A stretch of DNA of 64,000 nucleotides from Sphingobium sp. EP60837 (GCF_001658005.1 NZ_CP015987.1:860001-924000), one strand, 5' to 3'; shown: positions 33,913 to 43,505, counted from the first letter of the stretch. A program made the numbers and translations. Notes: generated from the sequence alone by a model not told the origin.

Positions 33913-35495
33913 TCGGCGGCCTGGAGGAACGCAGGCTGACGAGCGATCCGCTCCGCCCGCCGCGAAGCGACCCGCGCAATTACCCAGCCTCCGGCCAGCA
34001 ACAGCGCGCTATCGACCGCAGCGATGATCGGTTGCCCCTCACGGATTGCAACGCCCCAGCCCGGACCTCCCATGAGCAAGCGCAGCAACGGCAGGCCAAG
34101 CAGCAGAACGCCGATCGCGCCCTCCATCAGCGGCGCGAGCTTCTCCCGATCACGCAAGAAAAAGCCGCCAAGGATCGCCGCTGCTGACGCAATCAGGAAA
34201 CCGGCAGGCGTCCAGAACAACGCCTGTCCAGACGATGTGGTGAGGAAAAATGCAGCAACCGTACATAGTAGCGCGAACGGCAGGCCAAGTCCGATAATCG
34301 TCACCAGGCGATCGAGCCATCCCAGCGTTCGCGCTTCGATCGCTCTCCGTACGACCCAAAGGCGAAGGCCGGTCAATGTCACATAGCACATCGCAAAGCC
34401 CAGCCCGAACCAGATCGCTTTGGAGAGCAGCCCCGCGAAATTGCCGAAATGCAGCGGCGACATGATCGCGGCGAGTGTGCCCCCTGCCGATGGCGTCGCG
34501 CCGATCAACGGCTTGACCTGTTTGAAACCACCGTCCGCTCCATCATAGAGCAGGCTGATCGGGACAACGCCGCTTTCCTCGGGCGGATGAAAGGTCGTGA
34601 CCTTGGCGTCGGCCCGCCCGAAATTCTCGATCGTGACGAATGTGGGGATCTCACCCGTCCGATGGATCGCATCGCTCGTGATCCGGTCAAGGCCGCTGGT
34701 CGCCGCAGGCCGTGGGTCGGGCTTACCCGGATTGCCGAACACTGTGTCGTTGAGCGCCTGAACATCGCCGCCAAAGGCGGCCATGGCGACTATGGGCACC
34801 CCGACCGTTCCAAAGAAGGAGAAGAAGCTGCCGGTGAAGGCGAGGATGAAGGCGAAGGGCAGGCTCCATGTCCCGGCAACACTGTGCCGGTCCCGGTTGA
34901 AGAGCACCGGATTGGCCCTGGGCCGCAGGGTGAAGATATCCTTGAAAAGATGCCGGTGGATCATCAGTCCCGAAATCGCCGCCACCAGCATCGCAAGGCC
35001 CAATATGCCCGTCAGCAGAAGCCCCCAGGGGTTCGGGATGTGCAGCCGCACATGCGTATCGACCAGGAAATGGCTCAGCGCGTCATCATTGTGCGGGCCG
35101 AACACTTCTTCGCCGGTTCCGCTCTGCCGGTCCACCACTCGCCCGTCGCGATCGACCTGATAATAAATACCGCGGCTCACAAATGTGCCGTCGGGATCGG
35201 TTTCGTGCCGATGGAAAAAGGCGCCCAGCTCATGGTCGCCGACTTCGAACAGATCGACGCCTTCATGATATTTGGACGGCGTCTGTGCGCCCAGACTTTC
35301 CACGGTTTTGCCGATCGGCCGTTCAAAGGCTGAACTAGTCGATACGTGACCGGCGGACCAGGTGCCGATCTCCTCCGCAAACACCGCCGCCGTGCCGGTC
35401 AGGATCACGGCATAAAGGACCAGCCCCAGCAATATTCCCGACCAGCCATGGACCGCGACCATCAGCTTCGCTTCATTCTTGGGGAGATGGATCAT
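33909..35495 (-). CDS. PepSY-associated TM protein (PiuB/iron-regulated membrane protein family)
   Basis: A 528-residue membrane protein of COG3182. Features in order are an N-terminal helix after VAVHGWSGILLGLVLYAVIL, a periplasmic PepSY-like stretch (residues about 60-160), helices with LVDTHVRLHIPNPWGLLLTG and GLMIHRHLFKDIFTLRPRAN, then three or more C-terminal helices. Conserved histidines such as VHGW, FLVDTHVRLH and MIHRHLF could hold haem or iron. Relatives are iron-starvation-induced and are proposed to reduce ferric siderophores. It is the middle gene of a three-gene operon, overlapping both neighbours, with a possible Fur site upstream. Confidence 0.87.
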   Translation of the reverse strand: MIHLPKNEAKLMVAVHGWSGILLGLVLYAVILTGTAAVFAEEIGTWSAGHVSTSSAFERPIGKTVESLGAQTPSKYHEGVDLFEVGDHELGAFFHRHETDPDGTFVSRGIYYQVDRDGRVVDRQSGTGEEVFGPHNDDALSHFLVDTHVRLHIPNPWGLLLTGILGLAMLVAAISGLMIHRHLFKDIFTLRPRANPVLFNRDRHSVAGTWSLPFAFILAFTGSFFSFFGTVGVPIVAMAAFGGDVQALNDTVFGNPGKPDPRPAATSGLDRITSDAIHRTGEIPTFVTIENFGRADAKVTTFHPPEESGVVPISLLYDGADGGFKQVKPLIGATPSAGGTLAAIMSPLHFGNFAGLLSKAIWFGLGFAMCYVTLTGLRLWVVRRAIEARTLGWLDRLVTIIGLGLPFALLCTVAAFFLTTSSGQALFWTPAGFLIASAAAILGGFFLRDREKLAPLMEGAIGVLLLGLPLLRLLMGGPGWGVAIREGQPIIAAVDSALLLAGGWVIARVASRRAERIARQPAFLQAAE

Positions 35496-35812
35496 TTGCC
35501 TGCCACCTTCGCTGCTGCCGTACGGTCGAGAAACTTGTGCGCGAGCAGCCCTCCGTGGCTGACCAGCAGGAACAGCGCGACAAGCGCGATGCGGCCGACG
35601 CTGCGATCAAGGCAGGCATGAAAGAAGAGCGTCGCCCAGATCAGCGGCGCCGCCACCAGCGGCAGGACCAGATTGTCGATTCCCGCCCGTCCGCCGGGCA
35701 GCCACAGTGCCATGCCCGCCATCACGACCACGGTGACCAAAACCGCACCCGGTCCGGCAAGCAGGATGCGGCTCCAACGGCGGCCTGTTCCGGGGATGAC
35801 TTTCCTCATCAT
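35492..35812 (-). CDS. Small membrane protein upstream of the PepSY gene
   Basis: A 106-residue protein with three hydrophobic segments (LLAGPGAVLVTVVVMAGMAL, LVLPLVAAPLIWATLFFHA, IALVALFLLVSHGGLLAH). Position and size recall the DUF3649-type partners of PepSY iron-reductase-like operons, but the family call is tentative. ATG 35812 (or 35809) has AGGGG 4-7 bases upstream. Its stop overlaps the PepSY start by 4 bases. A Fur-like dyad lies about 31-45 bases upstream of the start. Confidence 0.7.
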   Translation of the reverse strand: MMRKVIPGTGRRWSRILLAGPGAVLVTVVVMAGMALWLPGGRAGIDNLVLPLVAAPLIWATLFFHACLDRSVGRIALVALFLLVSHGGLLAHKFLDRTAAAKVAGK

Positions 35813-35842
35813 CGGCCCCTTCATAGAGCGACAACCATATGA

Positions 35843-35857
35843 TGCAAGTCATTAGCA
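35843..35857. promoter_or_regulatory. Possible Fur box upstream of the PepSY operon
   Basis: TGCAAGTCATTAGCA matches the 7-1-7 Fur consensus TGATAATnATTATCA at 10 of 14 positions. It lies 31-45 bases upstream of the first gene of the PepSY operon. A run of nine or ten Gs follows at about 35861. The match is moderate. Confidence 0.45.
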
Positions 35858-35949
35858 TTAAGGGGGGGGGCGCTAAGTCACTTTCCCCACGCCCTTTTGC
35901 TTTGCCGACCCTTCCTGATATGCGGCTTCATCGACCGCGGAAGGAAGGT

Positions 35950-36855
35950 ATGCGCTTCATGAAGATGCACCAATTGCGCGCCTTGGCGGAGATCGTGAAG
36001 GCAGGAAGCATCCAGCGGGCAGCGCGGGCGATGAACCTGTCGCAACCAGCGCTCAGCAAATCGGTCCGCGAACTGGAACGCCAGCTTGGCGTCCCCCTGC
36101 TGGTGCGCGGCGCGACCGGCGCGACGCTGACCCCGTTCGGCGCGATCCTGTCGAAACGCTACGAAGTCATGCAGAAGGAGTTGGACAAGGCGCGCGAGGA
36201 AATCGACTGGCTGAAGGGCACGCTGGGCGGCCGGCTGCTGGTCGGCATGTCCCCGCCAGCCGCCGGGGCCGGAATGGCAAGCGTTTTCGCCAGCTTCCGC
36301 CAGCGCCAGCCTTCGGTGGAGCTGGAACTGCTGGAACTGCGGCCTGCGCAAATCTTCGACGCGGTGCGCAGCGGCGTCATCGATCTTGGCATTGTCCATC
36401 ATTATGGCGCAACGGACGTCGCCGGGCTGCAATGCGTCACATTGAAGAGCTATCAGACGGTCCTCGCCATCGGCGGTCATGACCCCGCGCTCCCGCAGTG
36501 CATCGAACAGCTATGGGATCGGGAATGGATCACCAGCGATCTTGCCGATCATGCCGACGGCTATATCTCGGTCCTTGCGAGCCGCCTGGGCATTGACCCG
36601 CCAAGCCGCCTGTTTCGCTGCACCTCCATCGCGGTCTATTTCGAACTGGCGGAGCAGCCCCAACTGGTCAGCCACTGGGCCGACAATATTAGCCCCTATC
36701 TCGACATGAAATTCGCGTCCGGTGCATTGACCAGGCTGAACCTTGGCATCGACCTGCCCGCCATGGACATCACGCTGGTTTATAAGGATGACGAGCTTCT
36801 ATCTCCGGGAGGCGCGCTGCTGACGAAGATCATCCGCTCCGCCTTCGACCTTTAG
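35950..36855 (+). CDS. LysR family transcriptional regulator
   Basis: A 301-residue LysR-type regulator. The N-terminal HTH is MKMHQLRALAEIVKAGSIQR followed by AARAMNLSQPALSKSVRELE; the effector domain begins near residue 90 (GGRLLVGMSPPAAGAGMASV). AAGG motifs at 35941-35948 allow ATG 35950 or ATG 35959; the longer frame from 35839 runs through the G-run and the Fur-like site and is unlikely. It is divergent from the PepSY operon and converges on the efflux operon with a 4-base overlap. Its C-terminal domain suggests a CbsB/GbpR-like sensor but the ligand is unknown. Confidence 0.88.
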   Translation: MRFMKMHQLRALAEIVKAGSIQRAARAMNLSQPALSKSVRELERQLGVPLLVRGATGATLTPFGAILSKRYEVMQKELDKAREEIDWLKGTLGGRLLVGMSPPAAGAGMASVFASFRQRQPSVELELLELRPAQIFDAVRSGVIDLGIVHHYGATDVAGLQCVTLKSYQTVLAIGGHDPALPQCIEQLWDREWITSDLADHADGYISVLASRLGIDPPSRLFRCTSIAVYFELAEQPQLVSHWADNISPYLDMKFASGALTRLNLGIDLPAMDITLVYKDDELLSPGGALLTKIIRSAFDL

Positions 36856-38216
36856 AAGTCCGCGCCGATCACCCTGTAGAGCGCTATCCGGTTCTGCAAC
36901 AATTCAAGGTCGGTCGCGATGGCGCTGCGCCGGGCCGAATAGAGCGATCGCTGGTTGACCAAAGTCGTCAAGAACGGGTCGATCCCCGCCCTGTAGCGCT
37001 GCTCGGACAGCGCATAGGCTTGCTCATTGGAAACGACCAGCGCCCGCTGCGCCCGCTGCTGTTCCCCGATCGTCCCCGCGCGCGCCAGGGCGTCCGCGAC
37101 TTCCCGAAACGCACTTTGGATCGCCCCTTCATAGCTGGCGAGTGCCGCGTCGCGCTGCGCCTTGCTATACTGAATATTGCCGCGCACCCCGCCGCCGAAG
37201 ATCGGCAGGCTCGCCGAAGGCGCAGCTGTCCAGCTGAAAGCGCCACCGCTGAACAGCGATGAGAGCGCCGAGCTCGCCACCCCGATCGCCGCCGTAAGGC
37301 TGATCTTCGGGAACATCGCCGCCCGCGCAGCGCCGATATCGGCATTGGCCGCTTGCAGCTGATGTTCGGCCTGCAGCACATCGGGCCGCTGCAGCAATAT
37401 ATCAGACGACAGGCCAGCGGGCGCCCGCGCCGTCGATCCGATCAGCGCGCCGAGCGAAACCGGCAGCAGCGCGTCTTCCACGGGCGCCCCGGCGAGCAAG
37501 TCGATCGCGTTCCGATCCTGCGCCACCTGGGTGACCGCCGCCGCGACATCGGATCGCGCCTGTTCGACGATCGTCTCGGCCTGATGAACATCCAACTTGC
37601 CCGACAGGCCAACGCCATTCAGCGAGCGGGTGAGCGTCAATGTCCGCTCCGCACTGGCCAGCGTATCGCGCGAAACGGCAAGCAACTGCTGATCGGCGGC
37701 CAGGGTCGCATAAGCGCTGGCGGTTTCGGCAACCAGTGCGATGCGTGCGGCGTGCGCCCCTTCCTGCGTCGCCAGATAAGATTGCAGCGCCGCTTCGGAC
37801 AGGTTGCGCAAGCGCCCGAACAGATCGATCTCAAACGCGCTGAACCCCACGTCCGCGCTGTAGCTGTCCTGCCGCTCACCATTGCGGCGGCTGAGCGTCG
37901 CGCCTGCGTCAGCGCTCACCGTCGGCAACTGCGCAGCCCGTTGGATGCGATATTGCGCCCGCGCGGCCAGCACATTGGCCAGCGTGACGCGCAGGTCGCG
38001 ATTATTGGCGAGCGCGCGCTCGATCACAGTGCGAAGGCGCTCATCACCGATCACCCTATTCCAGGGCAATCCGGCCTTCTGCGCCGTATCCTGTGCAGAA
38101 TAAGCGGGACCCCTCGGCCAGGCAGGAGGCACTGGCGGTGCCGGTCGCTCATAATTCGGCGCAAGGTTGCAGGCGGCCAGCGCGGCCGTGCAGCTCAAGA
38201 GGGCAAGGCGCTTCAT
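36852..38216 (-). CDS. RND efflux outer-membrane lipoprotein (OprM/NodT family)
   Basis: A 454-residue outer-membrane channel lipoprotein. The lipobox ALAAC places the lipidated cysteine at residue 16, then LAPNYERPAPPVP as in OprM-type proteins. Two OEP repeats follow, each with long alpha-helical segments and beta strands (for example RVTLANVLAARAQYRIQRAA and RAAMFPKISLTAAIG). It provides the exit duct for the tripartite pump and is the last gene of the operon; its start overlaps the pump stop by ATGA. Confidence 0.94.
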   Translation of the reverse strand: MKRLALLSCTAALAACNLAPNYERPAPPVPPAWPRGPAYSAQDTAQKAGLPWNRVIGDERLRTVIERALANNRDLRVTLANVLAARAQYRIQRAAQLPTVSADAGATLSRRNGERQDSYSADVGFSAFEIDLFGRLRNLSEAALQSYLATQEGAHAARIALVAETASAYATLAADQQLLAVSRDTLASAERTLTLTRSLNGVGLSGKLDVHQAETIVEQARSDVAAAVTQVAQDRNAIDLLAGAPVEDALLPVSLGALIGSTARAPAGLSSDILLQRPDVLQAEHQLQAANADIGAARAAMFPKISLTAAIGVASSALSSLFSGGAFSWTAAPSASLPIFGGGVRGNIQYSKAQRDAALASYEGAIQSAFREVADALARAGTIGEQQRAQRALVVSNEQAYALSEQRYRAGIDPFLTTLVNQRSLYSARRSAIATDLELLQNRIALYRVIGADF

Positions 38217-41200
38217 GCCGGCACCTCCGTTCCAGCGGCCGGTGGCGGACTGTTCTTGTGCGTGAAGAAGCGCATGATCGTGAAGAAGAAGAGCGGCACA
38301 TAGAAAATCGCCAGCAATGTGCCCGTCAGCATGCCGCCCGCAACGGCCGTGCCGATGGCGATGCGGCTCTGCGCTCCTGCGCCATTGGCGAGCGCCAACG
38401 GCAGCACGCCCGCGATAAAGGCCAGTGATGTCATGATGATCGGGCGGAACCGCAGCTTCGCCGCGTCCATCGCCGCGCTCATTGCATCCTTGCCCTGGCG
38501 GTAGGCAAGCTCGGCGAACTCGACGATCAGGATCGCATTCTTCGCCGCGAGGCCCATGGTAGTGAGCAGGCCGACCTGGAAGAAGATATTATTCTCGAGC
38601 CCGCGCGCCCACACCGCGATGACCGCTCCCACCAGGCCCAGCGGGATGACGAACAGAACGGCAAGCGGCACCGACCAGCTTTCATACAGCGCGGCGAGGC
38701 ACAGGAAGACAACCAGCACGGACAGCGAATAAAGCAAGGGCGCCTGCCCGCCGGAAAGCTGCTCCTGATAGGAAAGGCCGCTCCAGCTATAGGTCGTCCC
38801 GGCGGGCAATTGCTTTTGCAGGCGGATCATTTCATCCATGGCCTCGCCCGAACTGGCGCCCGGCGCGGCCTGCCCCTGAATTTCATAGGATGATTGCCCG
38901 TTGAAACGGGACACGGTCGTCGGCCCCATTTCCCAGTGCGTCGTGGCAAAGGCGGAAAATGGCACCATTTCGCCCGTCGCTGCAGACCGCACCTGCCAGT
39001 TTTGAATATCCGTCGGCAGCGCGCGATAGGGGGCATCGGCCTGCATATAGACGCGCTTCACCCGGCCGCGATCGACAAAGTCGTTGATGTAGGTGCTGCC
39101 CCAGGCGGAACTCAGCACATCGTCCACATCACTCTGGGTAAGGCCCAGCACGGCCAGCTTTTCGCTGTCGATATCGACCTTCAATTGCGGCGTGTCCTCC
39201 AGCGTGGCGGCGCGCACGCCTGCCAGCAGCGGACTTTGCGCGGCGGCGGCGAGCAATTGGTTGCGCAGCGCCAGAAAGCGTTCCCGGCTAAGGGCGCCGC
39301 TGTTCAGCAACTCGAAGGTGAAGCCGTTCGATTGGCCAAGCCCGCGTATGGAGGGCGGCGTCATCGCCAATATCTTCGCGTCGCGGATGGCGGCAAGCTG
39401 TTTGGTGGCGCGCGTCGCGATCTCGCCCGCGCTGTTGGCCTTGCCTTTGCGATCCTCCCACGAGGTAAGGTTGATGAAGCCCTGCGCCGTATTCTCGCCC
39501 TGTCCGGCAAAGCTGAAACCTTGGGCAATGAAGATGCTGCCGACATTCTCGGCTTCGTCATTCAGGAAATAGTTGCGGACGCTTTCGATGGCCGCTGTGG
39601 TGCGCGAGGATTTCGCGCCCGCTGGCAGCGTCATCTGCACCATCACCTGTCCCTGGTCCTCGACCGGCAGGAAGCTGGTGGGCAGCCGCACGAAGAGCAG
39701 CGCGAGGACGCCCAGGATCAGCACATAGACGCCCCAGAAGAGCGCGCGCCGGTGCATCACCTGCTTCAACCGCAGCATATAGCCGCCGGTTACGCGGTCG
39801 AACCAGCGATTGAAGCGGCCCGGCCATCCCTGCTGCCGCCTCTCTTCGCTGGCGGGCTTCAACAGCGTTGCGCAGAGCGCAGGCGACAGGATCAGCGCCA
39901 CTACGACCGACAGCAGCATGGACGACACGATGGTGATCGAAAATTGGCGGTAGATGACGCCAGTCGATCCGCCGAAAAAGGCCATGGGCAGCAGGACCGC
40001 CGACAGCACCAGCGCAATCCCGACCAGCGCGCCGCCAATCTCGCCCATCGATTTGATCGTCGCAGCGCGGGCGTCCAGCCCCTCCTCATGCATCAATCGC
40101 TCGACATTTTCGACGACCACGATCGCGTCATCGACCAGCAGGCCGATCGACAGCACCATGCCGAACAGAGTGAGCGTGTTGATGGAATAGCCGAATAGCG
40201 CAAGCACACCGAAGGTGCCGAGCAGAACGACGGGCACGGCGACCGCGGGGATCAGCGTCGCGCGCCAGCTTTGCAGGAACACGAACATCACGACGACGAC
40301 TAGTCCGACCGCTTCGATCAGCGTCTGCACCACCTCCTCGACGGACAAACGTATGAACGGCGTAGTGTCGCGTGGGTAAGCGACGCCGTAGCCGTGGGGA
40401 AGGTTGGCCGACAACTCGGTCACCTTGGACTTCACCAGCTCTGCGGTCTTCAGCGCATCCGCCCCAGGCGCGAGTTGCAGCGCGACGCCGGAACCCGGAT
40501 GACCGTTGAGCGCGGCCGATGAGGCGTAGCTTTCATTGCCCAGCTCAACCCGCGCGACATCAGACAGGTGAACCACCGACCCGTCGCTCTGCGTCTTCAC
40601 GATGATATTGCGGAACTGCTCGGGCGTTTGCAGGCGCGCGCGGGCCCTTACCGTCGCATTGAGCTGCTGCCCGGCCGGTGCCGGATCAGCACCGATCTGC
40701 CCCGCCGACACTTCGACATTCTGCGCCCGGATCGCACTTTCCACATCGGATGGCATCAGCTTGACGGTGGCGAGCTTATAGGGGTCCAGCCAGACCCGCA
40801 TCGCATATTGCGACCCAAAAATCTGCACCGCGCCGACACCCTCGATGCGCGAGATTGGATCCTGGAAATTATTGACCAGATAGTCCGAAATGTCGGTCTG
40901 CGTCGAACGATCGGTCTGATCGTAAAGGGCGACCAGCATCAGAAAGTCGGTTTGCGACTTGGTGACGGTAAGCCCCTGCTGCTGCACCGCATTGGGCAGG
41001 CGGCTGAGCGCCTGCTGCACCTTGTTCTGCACCTGCACCTGGGCAGTGTCGGGATCGGTCCCCTTCTTGAAGGTAACGGAAATCCGCGCCTGCCCATTGG
41101 CCGTCGAGGTCGAGGAGAAATACATGAGGCCATCGATGCCGGTCAGCTGCTGCTCGATGACCTGGGTGACGCTGGTTTCGACAGTGTCGGCCGATGCTCC

Positions 41201-41353
41201 GGGATAGTTGGCGTTGACGTTGACGGAAGGCGGCGCAATGTCGGGATATTGTGCAATCGGCAGCGACAGCATCGCTCCAAGACCGGCAAGCATGATGCCG
41301 ATTGCGATGACCCAGGCGAAGATGGGCCGTTCGATGAAATAGCGGCTTAGCAT
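38213..41353 (-). CDS. RND multidrug efflux inner-membrane pump (AcrB/MexB, HAE1 family)
   Basis: A 1046-residue proton-driven pump of normal HAE1 length. It begins MLSRYFIERPIFAWVIAIGI; the two periplasmic pore/docking loops and twelve helices follow. The proton-relay aspartates are in GLLVDDAIVVVENVERLM, and AFFGGSTGVIYRQFSITIVS and MTSLAFIAGVLPLALANGAG are typical. ATG 41353 is the family start; an upstream in-frame extension of 12 residues is unlikely. It is flanked by the membrane fusion protein (7 bases upstream) and the outer-membrane channel. Substrates are probably diverse hydrophobic drugs, detergents or aromatics. Confidence 0.96.
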   Translation of the reverse strand: MLSRYFIERPIFAWVIAIGIMLAGLGAMLSLPIAQYPDIAPPSVNVNANYPGASADTVETSVTQVIEQQLTGIDGLMYFSSTSTANGQARISVTFKKGTDPDTAQVQVQNKVQQALSRLPNAVQQQGLTVTKSQTDFLMLVALYDQTDRSTQTDISDYLVNNFQDPISRIEGVGAVQIFGSQYAMRVWLDPYKLATVKLMPSDVESAIRAQNVEVSAGQIGADPAPAGQQLNATVRARARLQTPEQFRNIIVKTQSDGSVVHLSDVARVELGNESYASSAALNGHPGSGVALQLAPGADALKTAELVKSKVTELSANLPHGYGVAYPRDTTPFIRLSVEEVVQTLIEAVGLVVVVMFVFLQSWRATLIPAVAVPVVLLGTFGVLALFGYSINTLTLFGMVLSIGLLVDDAIVVVENVERLMHEEGLDARAATIKSMGEIGGALVGIALVLSAVLLPMAFFGGSTGVIYRQFSITIVSSMLLSVVVALILSPALCATLLKPASEERRQQGWPGRFNRWFDRVTGGYMLRLKQVMHRRALFWGVYVLILGVLALLFVRLPTSFLPVEDQGQVMVQMTLPAGAKSSRTTAAIESVRNYFLNDEAENVGSIFIAQGFSFAGQGENTAQGFINLTSWEDRKGKANSAGEIATRATKQLAAIRDAKILAMTPPSIRGLGQSNGFTFELLNSGALSRERFLALRNQLLAAAAQSPLLAGVRAATLEDTPQLKVDIDSEKLAVLGLTQSDVDDVLSSAWGSTYINDFVDRGRVKRVYMQADAPYRALPTDIQNWQVRSAATGEMVPFSAFATTHWEMGPTTVSRFNGQSSYEIQGQAAPGASSGEAMDEMIRLQKQLPAGTTYSWSGLSYQEQLSGGQAPLLYSLSVLVVFLCLAALYESWSVPLAVLFVIPLGLVGAVIAVWARGLENNIFFQVGLLTTMGLAAKNAILIVEFAELAYRQGKDAMSAAMDAAKLRFRPIIMTSLAFIAGVLPLALANGAGAQSRIAIGTAVAGGMLTGTLLAIFYVPLFFFTIMRFFTHKNSPPPAAGTEVPA

Positions 41354-41360
41354 CGCGGTC

Positions 41361-42527
41361 CTACTTGCCCCGGCCGATGACGGCCGCACGCACCGTGTCG
41401 CCGGGCTGGACCTTGTCCGTTCCTTCGACGATCAGCCGGTCACCGGCTTTCAGGCCCGAGGTAACGAGCCATTTGTCCCCGACTGCTTGCGCCGCCATGA
41501 CGGTACGCTGCTCGACCTTGTTCGCCTTGGTAACGATCAGCGCTGTCGCATTGCCCTTGGGATCGCGGCTGATGCCCTGCTGCGGCGCCAGGATGCCCCC
41601 GGGCACCACCGATTGCGGCGCGACGACGCGCACGAACATGCCGGGCAGCAGCAAACTGTCCGGATTGGGGAAGCGCGCGCGCAGCGTGATCGTGCCGCTA
41701 TTTGGATCGACGATCGGTTCGGCGAACTCGACCCGGCCTTCCATCGGATAGTCGCTGCCGTCGTCCAGCTTCAACCGGATGACCGCGCTTGCCGGAAGCG
41801 CCTTGCCCGCCGCAAGCGCGCGGCGCAGCGCTAGAAGCTGCGCGCTCGATTGGGTGATATCGACGAATATGGGATCAAGCTGCTGGATGGTGGCGAGCGG
41901 CGTCGTCTGGCTGGCGGTCACCAGCGCGCCGGGCGTGACCATCGAACGTCCGATACGGCCGCTGATCGGCGCCCGCACTTCGGTGAAGCGCAGGTTGATG
42001 CCTGCCGTCTGCAGCGAAGCGCGGGCCTGCTGTACCGCGGCGCCCGCCTGCCGCGCCGCCGCCACCACATCGTCCCGGTCTTGCGCGCTGACGGCCTCCG
42101 TTTGCCCCAGAGCCTGATAGCGGCGGGCCTTGGCCTGCGCCGCGACGGCGGTCGCCTGCGCATTGGCGAGCGCCGCCTGGGCCTCATCGCGCGATGCTCG
42201 GTAGAGCGACGGGTCGATCTGATACAGGGGCTGACCGGCCCGGACATAGGAGCCCTCAGTGAAAAGGCGCTTCTGAACGACGCCCGCGACCTGGGGTCGA
42301 ACCTCCGACATCATGGTCGATGCCGTCCGGCCGGGCAACTCGGTCGAAACCGTCACATCCTGCGCCTGCAAGGTGACCACGCCCACTTCGACCGGCTTCT
42401 TCTCCGGCGTCTTCTTCTGCCCGCAGCCCGTCGCAAGTAGGCAAAGCGCCACGGCTGCTGTCGCATAGCGGGAAAGCGAATAAGGGGCGGCAGGGCGCAG
42501 CGGCATGGCGGCAGGCATTCCAAACAT
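41361..42527 (-). CDS. RND efflux periplasmic adaptor lipoprotein (AcrA/MexA family)
   Basis: A 388-residue membrane fusion protein. A signal peptide ends in the lipobox LLATGC with Cys35, then VEVGVVTLQAQDVTVSTELP, the biotinyl-lipoyl half motif EVRPQVAGVVQKRLFTEGSY, a coiled-coil hairpin (residues about 100-160), RAPISGRIGRSMVTPGALV and the beta-barrel domain. It docks the pump to the outer-membrane channel. ATG 42527 is the first start; ATGs at 42518 and 42506 are also possible since none has a strong ribosome site. It is the first gene of the operon, divergent from an OmpR-type response regulator. Confidence 0.94.
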   Translation of the reverse strand: MFGMPAAMPLRPAAPYSLSRYATAAVALCLLATGCGQKKTPEKKPVEVGVVTLQAQDVTVSTELPGRTASTMMSEVRPQVAGVVQKRLFTEGSYVRAGQPLYQIDPSLYRASRDEAQAALANAQATAVAAQAKARRYQALGQTEAVSAQDRDDVVAAARQAGAAVQQARASLQTAGINLRFTEVRAPISGRIGRSMVTPGALVTASQTTPLATIQQLDPIFVDITQSSAQLLALRRALAAGKALPASAVIRLKLDDGSDYPMEGRVEFAEPIVDPNSGTITLRARFPNPDSLLLPGMFVRVVAPQSVVPGGILAPQQGISRDPKGNATALIVTKANKVEQRTVMAAQAVGDKWLVTSGLKAGDRLIVEGTDKVQPGDTVRAAVIGRGK

Positions 42528-42672
42528 GTTCAGTGGTGCAGGAACTTCACCCGGCGCAGGGGGAGGAGGGGAGCGCCGGGTGAAGGACGGACCCGCAGCA
42601 CTGACGCTTGTCAGACGGGCAGGAACCGACCATTCCTATTTGCCCCATGTCCTCCGTATTCATAGAGGCAAG

Positions 42673-42706
42673 ATGTCCCATTGTGCATCGCAACATGTCC
42701 AATTGT
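42673..42706. promoter_or_regulatory. Direct repeats ATGTCC(C/A)ATTGT, likely response-regulator site
   Basis: Two copies of a 12-base sequence, ATGTCCCATTGT at 42673 and ATGTCCAATTGT at 42695, are exactly 22 bases apart, two helical turns. They sit in the 243-base divergent region between the efflux operon and the two-component genes. OmpR/PhoB-type regulators bind such direct repeats, so this could be an operator for either or both units. Confidence 0.6.
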
Positions 42707-42770
42707 ATCCGAACGTATCAACCTGCCGCCACCAGAAGACATCTCTCCTCCCCCAGGTTATTTTAATTCC

Positions 42771-43505
42771 ATGTTTCCTTCATTAAATCACCGCACCCCC
42801 CGTCTGATCGTCGTTGATGACGACCCGGACATCCGCGATTTGATGGTCGGACAGCTGCTTCAAGACCATTATGAAGTCCTGTCCGCAGGCAGCGTATCCG
42901 AACTCAAGGCAGCGCTCGCCGTTCAGCCAGTCGATCTTATCGTGCTGGACCTTAACCTCCCCGACGGCGACGGCCTCGCCCTCTGCCGCGAACTGCGGGG
43001 TCAGGGCAGCGATGTGCGCATCATCATGGTTTCCGCGCGGGGAAGCGCGATTGATCGAGTGCTCGGATTGGAGTTGGGAGCGGACGATTATCTGACCAAG
43101 CCTTTCGAACCGCGCGAACTTCTGGTCCGGATCCGCAACCTGCTCCGCCGGACGCAGGTCGATGGCGGTGATCGCCAGCGCGACAAGGGTGCGCGCCTTG
43201 CCCGTTTCGGGCCGTGGCGGCTAGACCTGTTCCAGCGGAGGCTGATCGCCGACGATGATCGCCTCGTCATGCTCTCTTCTGCCGAATTCCGACTGCTGTC
43301 CCGCTTCATCGAGGACCCCAATATCGTTCTTTCACGCGAACATCTGGTGCCGGAGCGGCGGGCGACGGCAGCGTTCGACCGATCCATTGATCTCCAGGTC
43401 AGCCGCTTGCGCCAAAAGCTGGCAAGCGCCCCCGGCGGCGAAGAGCTGATCCTGACGGTGCGCGGCGAAGGATATGTATTCGCCACCCCGGTGTCCTACG
43501 AATGA
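42771..43505 (+). CDS. OmpR-family response regulator
   Basis: A 244-residue two-domain response regulator. The receiver domain (residues about 11-125) has the acidic pair at Asp16-17, the phospho-acceptor Asp60 in LIVLDLNLPDGDG, and the conserved Lys in DDYLTKPFEPREL. The C-terminal winged helix (about 145-240) contains LSSAEFRLLSRFIEDPN and VSRLRQKL. ATG 42771 starts the receiver; an in-frame upstream start lies across the direct repeats. Its stop overlaps the kinase start (ATGA). Divergent placement suggests control of the RND pump. Confidence 0.93.
   Translation: MFPSLNHRTPRLIVVDDDPDIRDLMVGQLLQDHYEVLSAGSVSELKAALAVQPVDLIVLDLNLPDGDGLALCRELRGQGSDVRIIMVSARGSAIDRVLGLELGADDYLTKPFEPRELLVRIRNLLRRTQVDGGDRQRDKGARLARFGPWRLDLFQRRLIADDDRLVMLSSAEFRLLSRFIEDPNIVLSREHLVPERRATAAFDRSIDLQVSRLRQKLASAPGGEELILTVRGEGYVFATPVSYE

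Noticed and set aside
35861..35870. Poly-G run as a phase-variation switch of the LysR gene
   Set aside because: The run lies upstream of the likely LysR start and outside the open frame that carries the domain; no gene frame depends on it.
38894..40198. 434-codon plus-strand frame inside the RND pump gene
   Set aside because: Antisense to an intact pump gene, with shadow-like composition.
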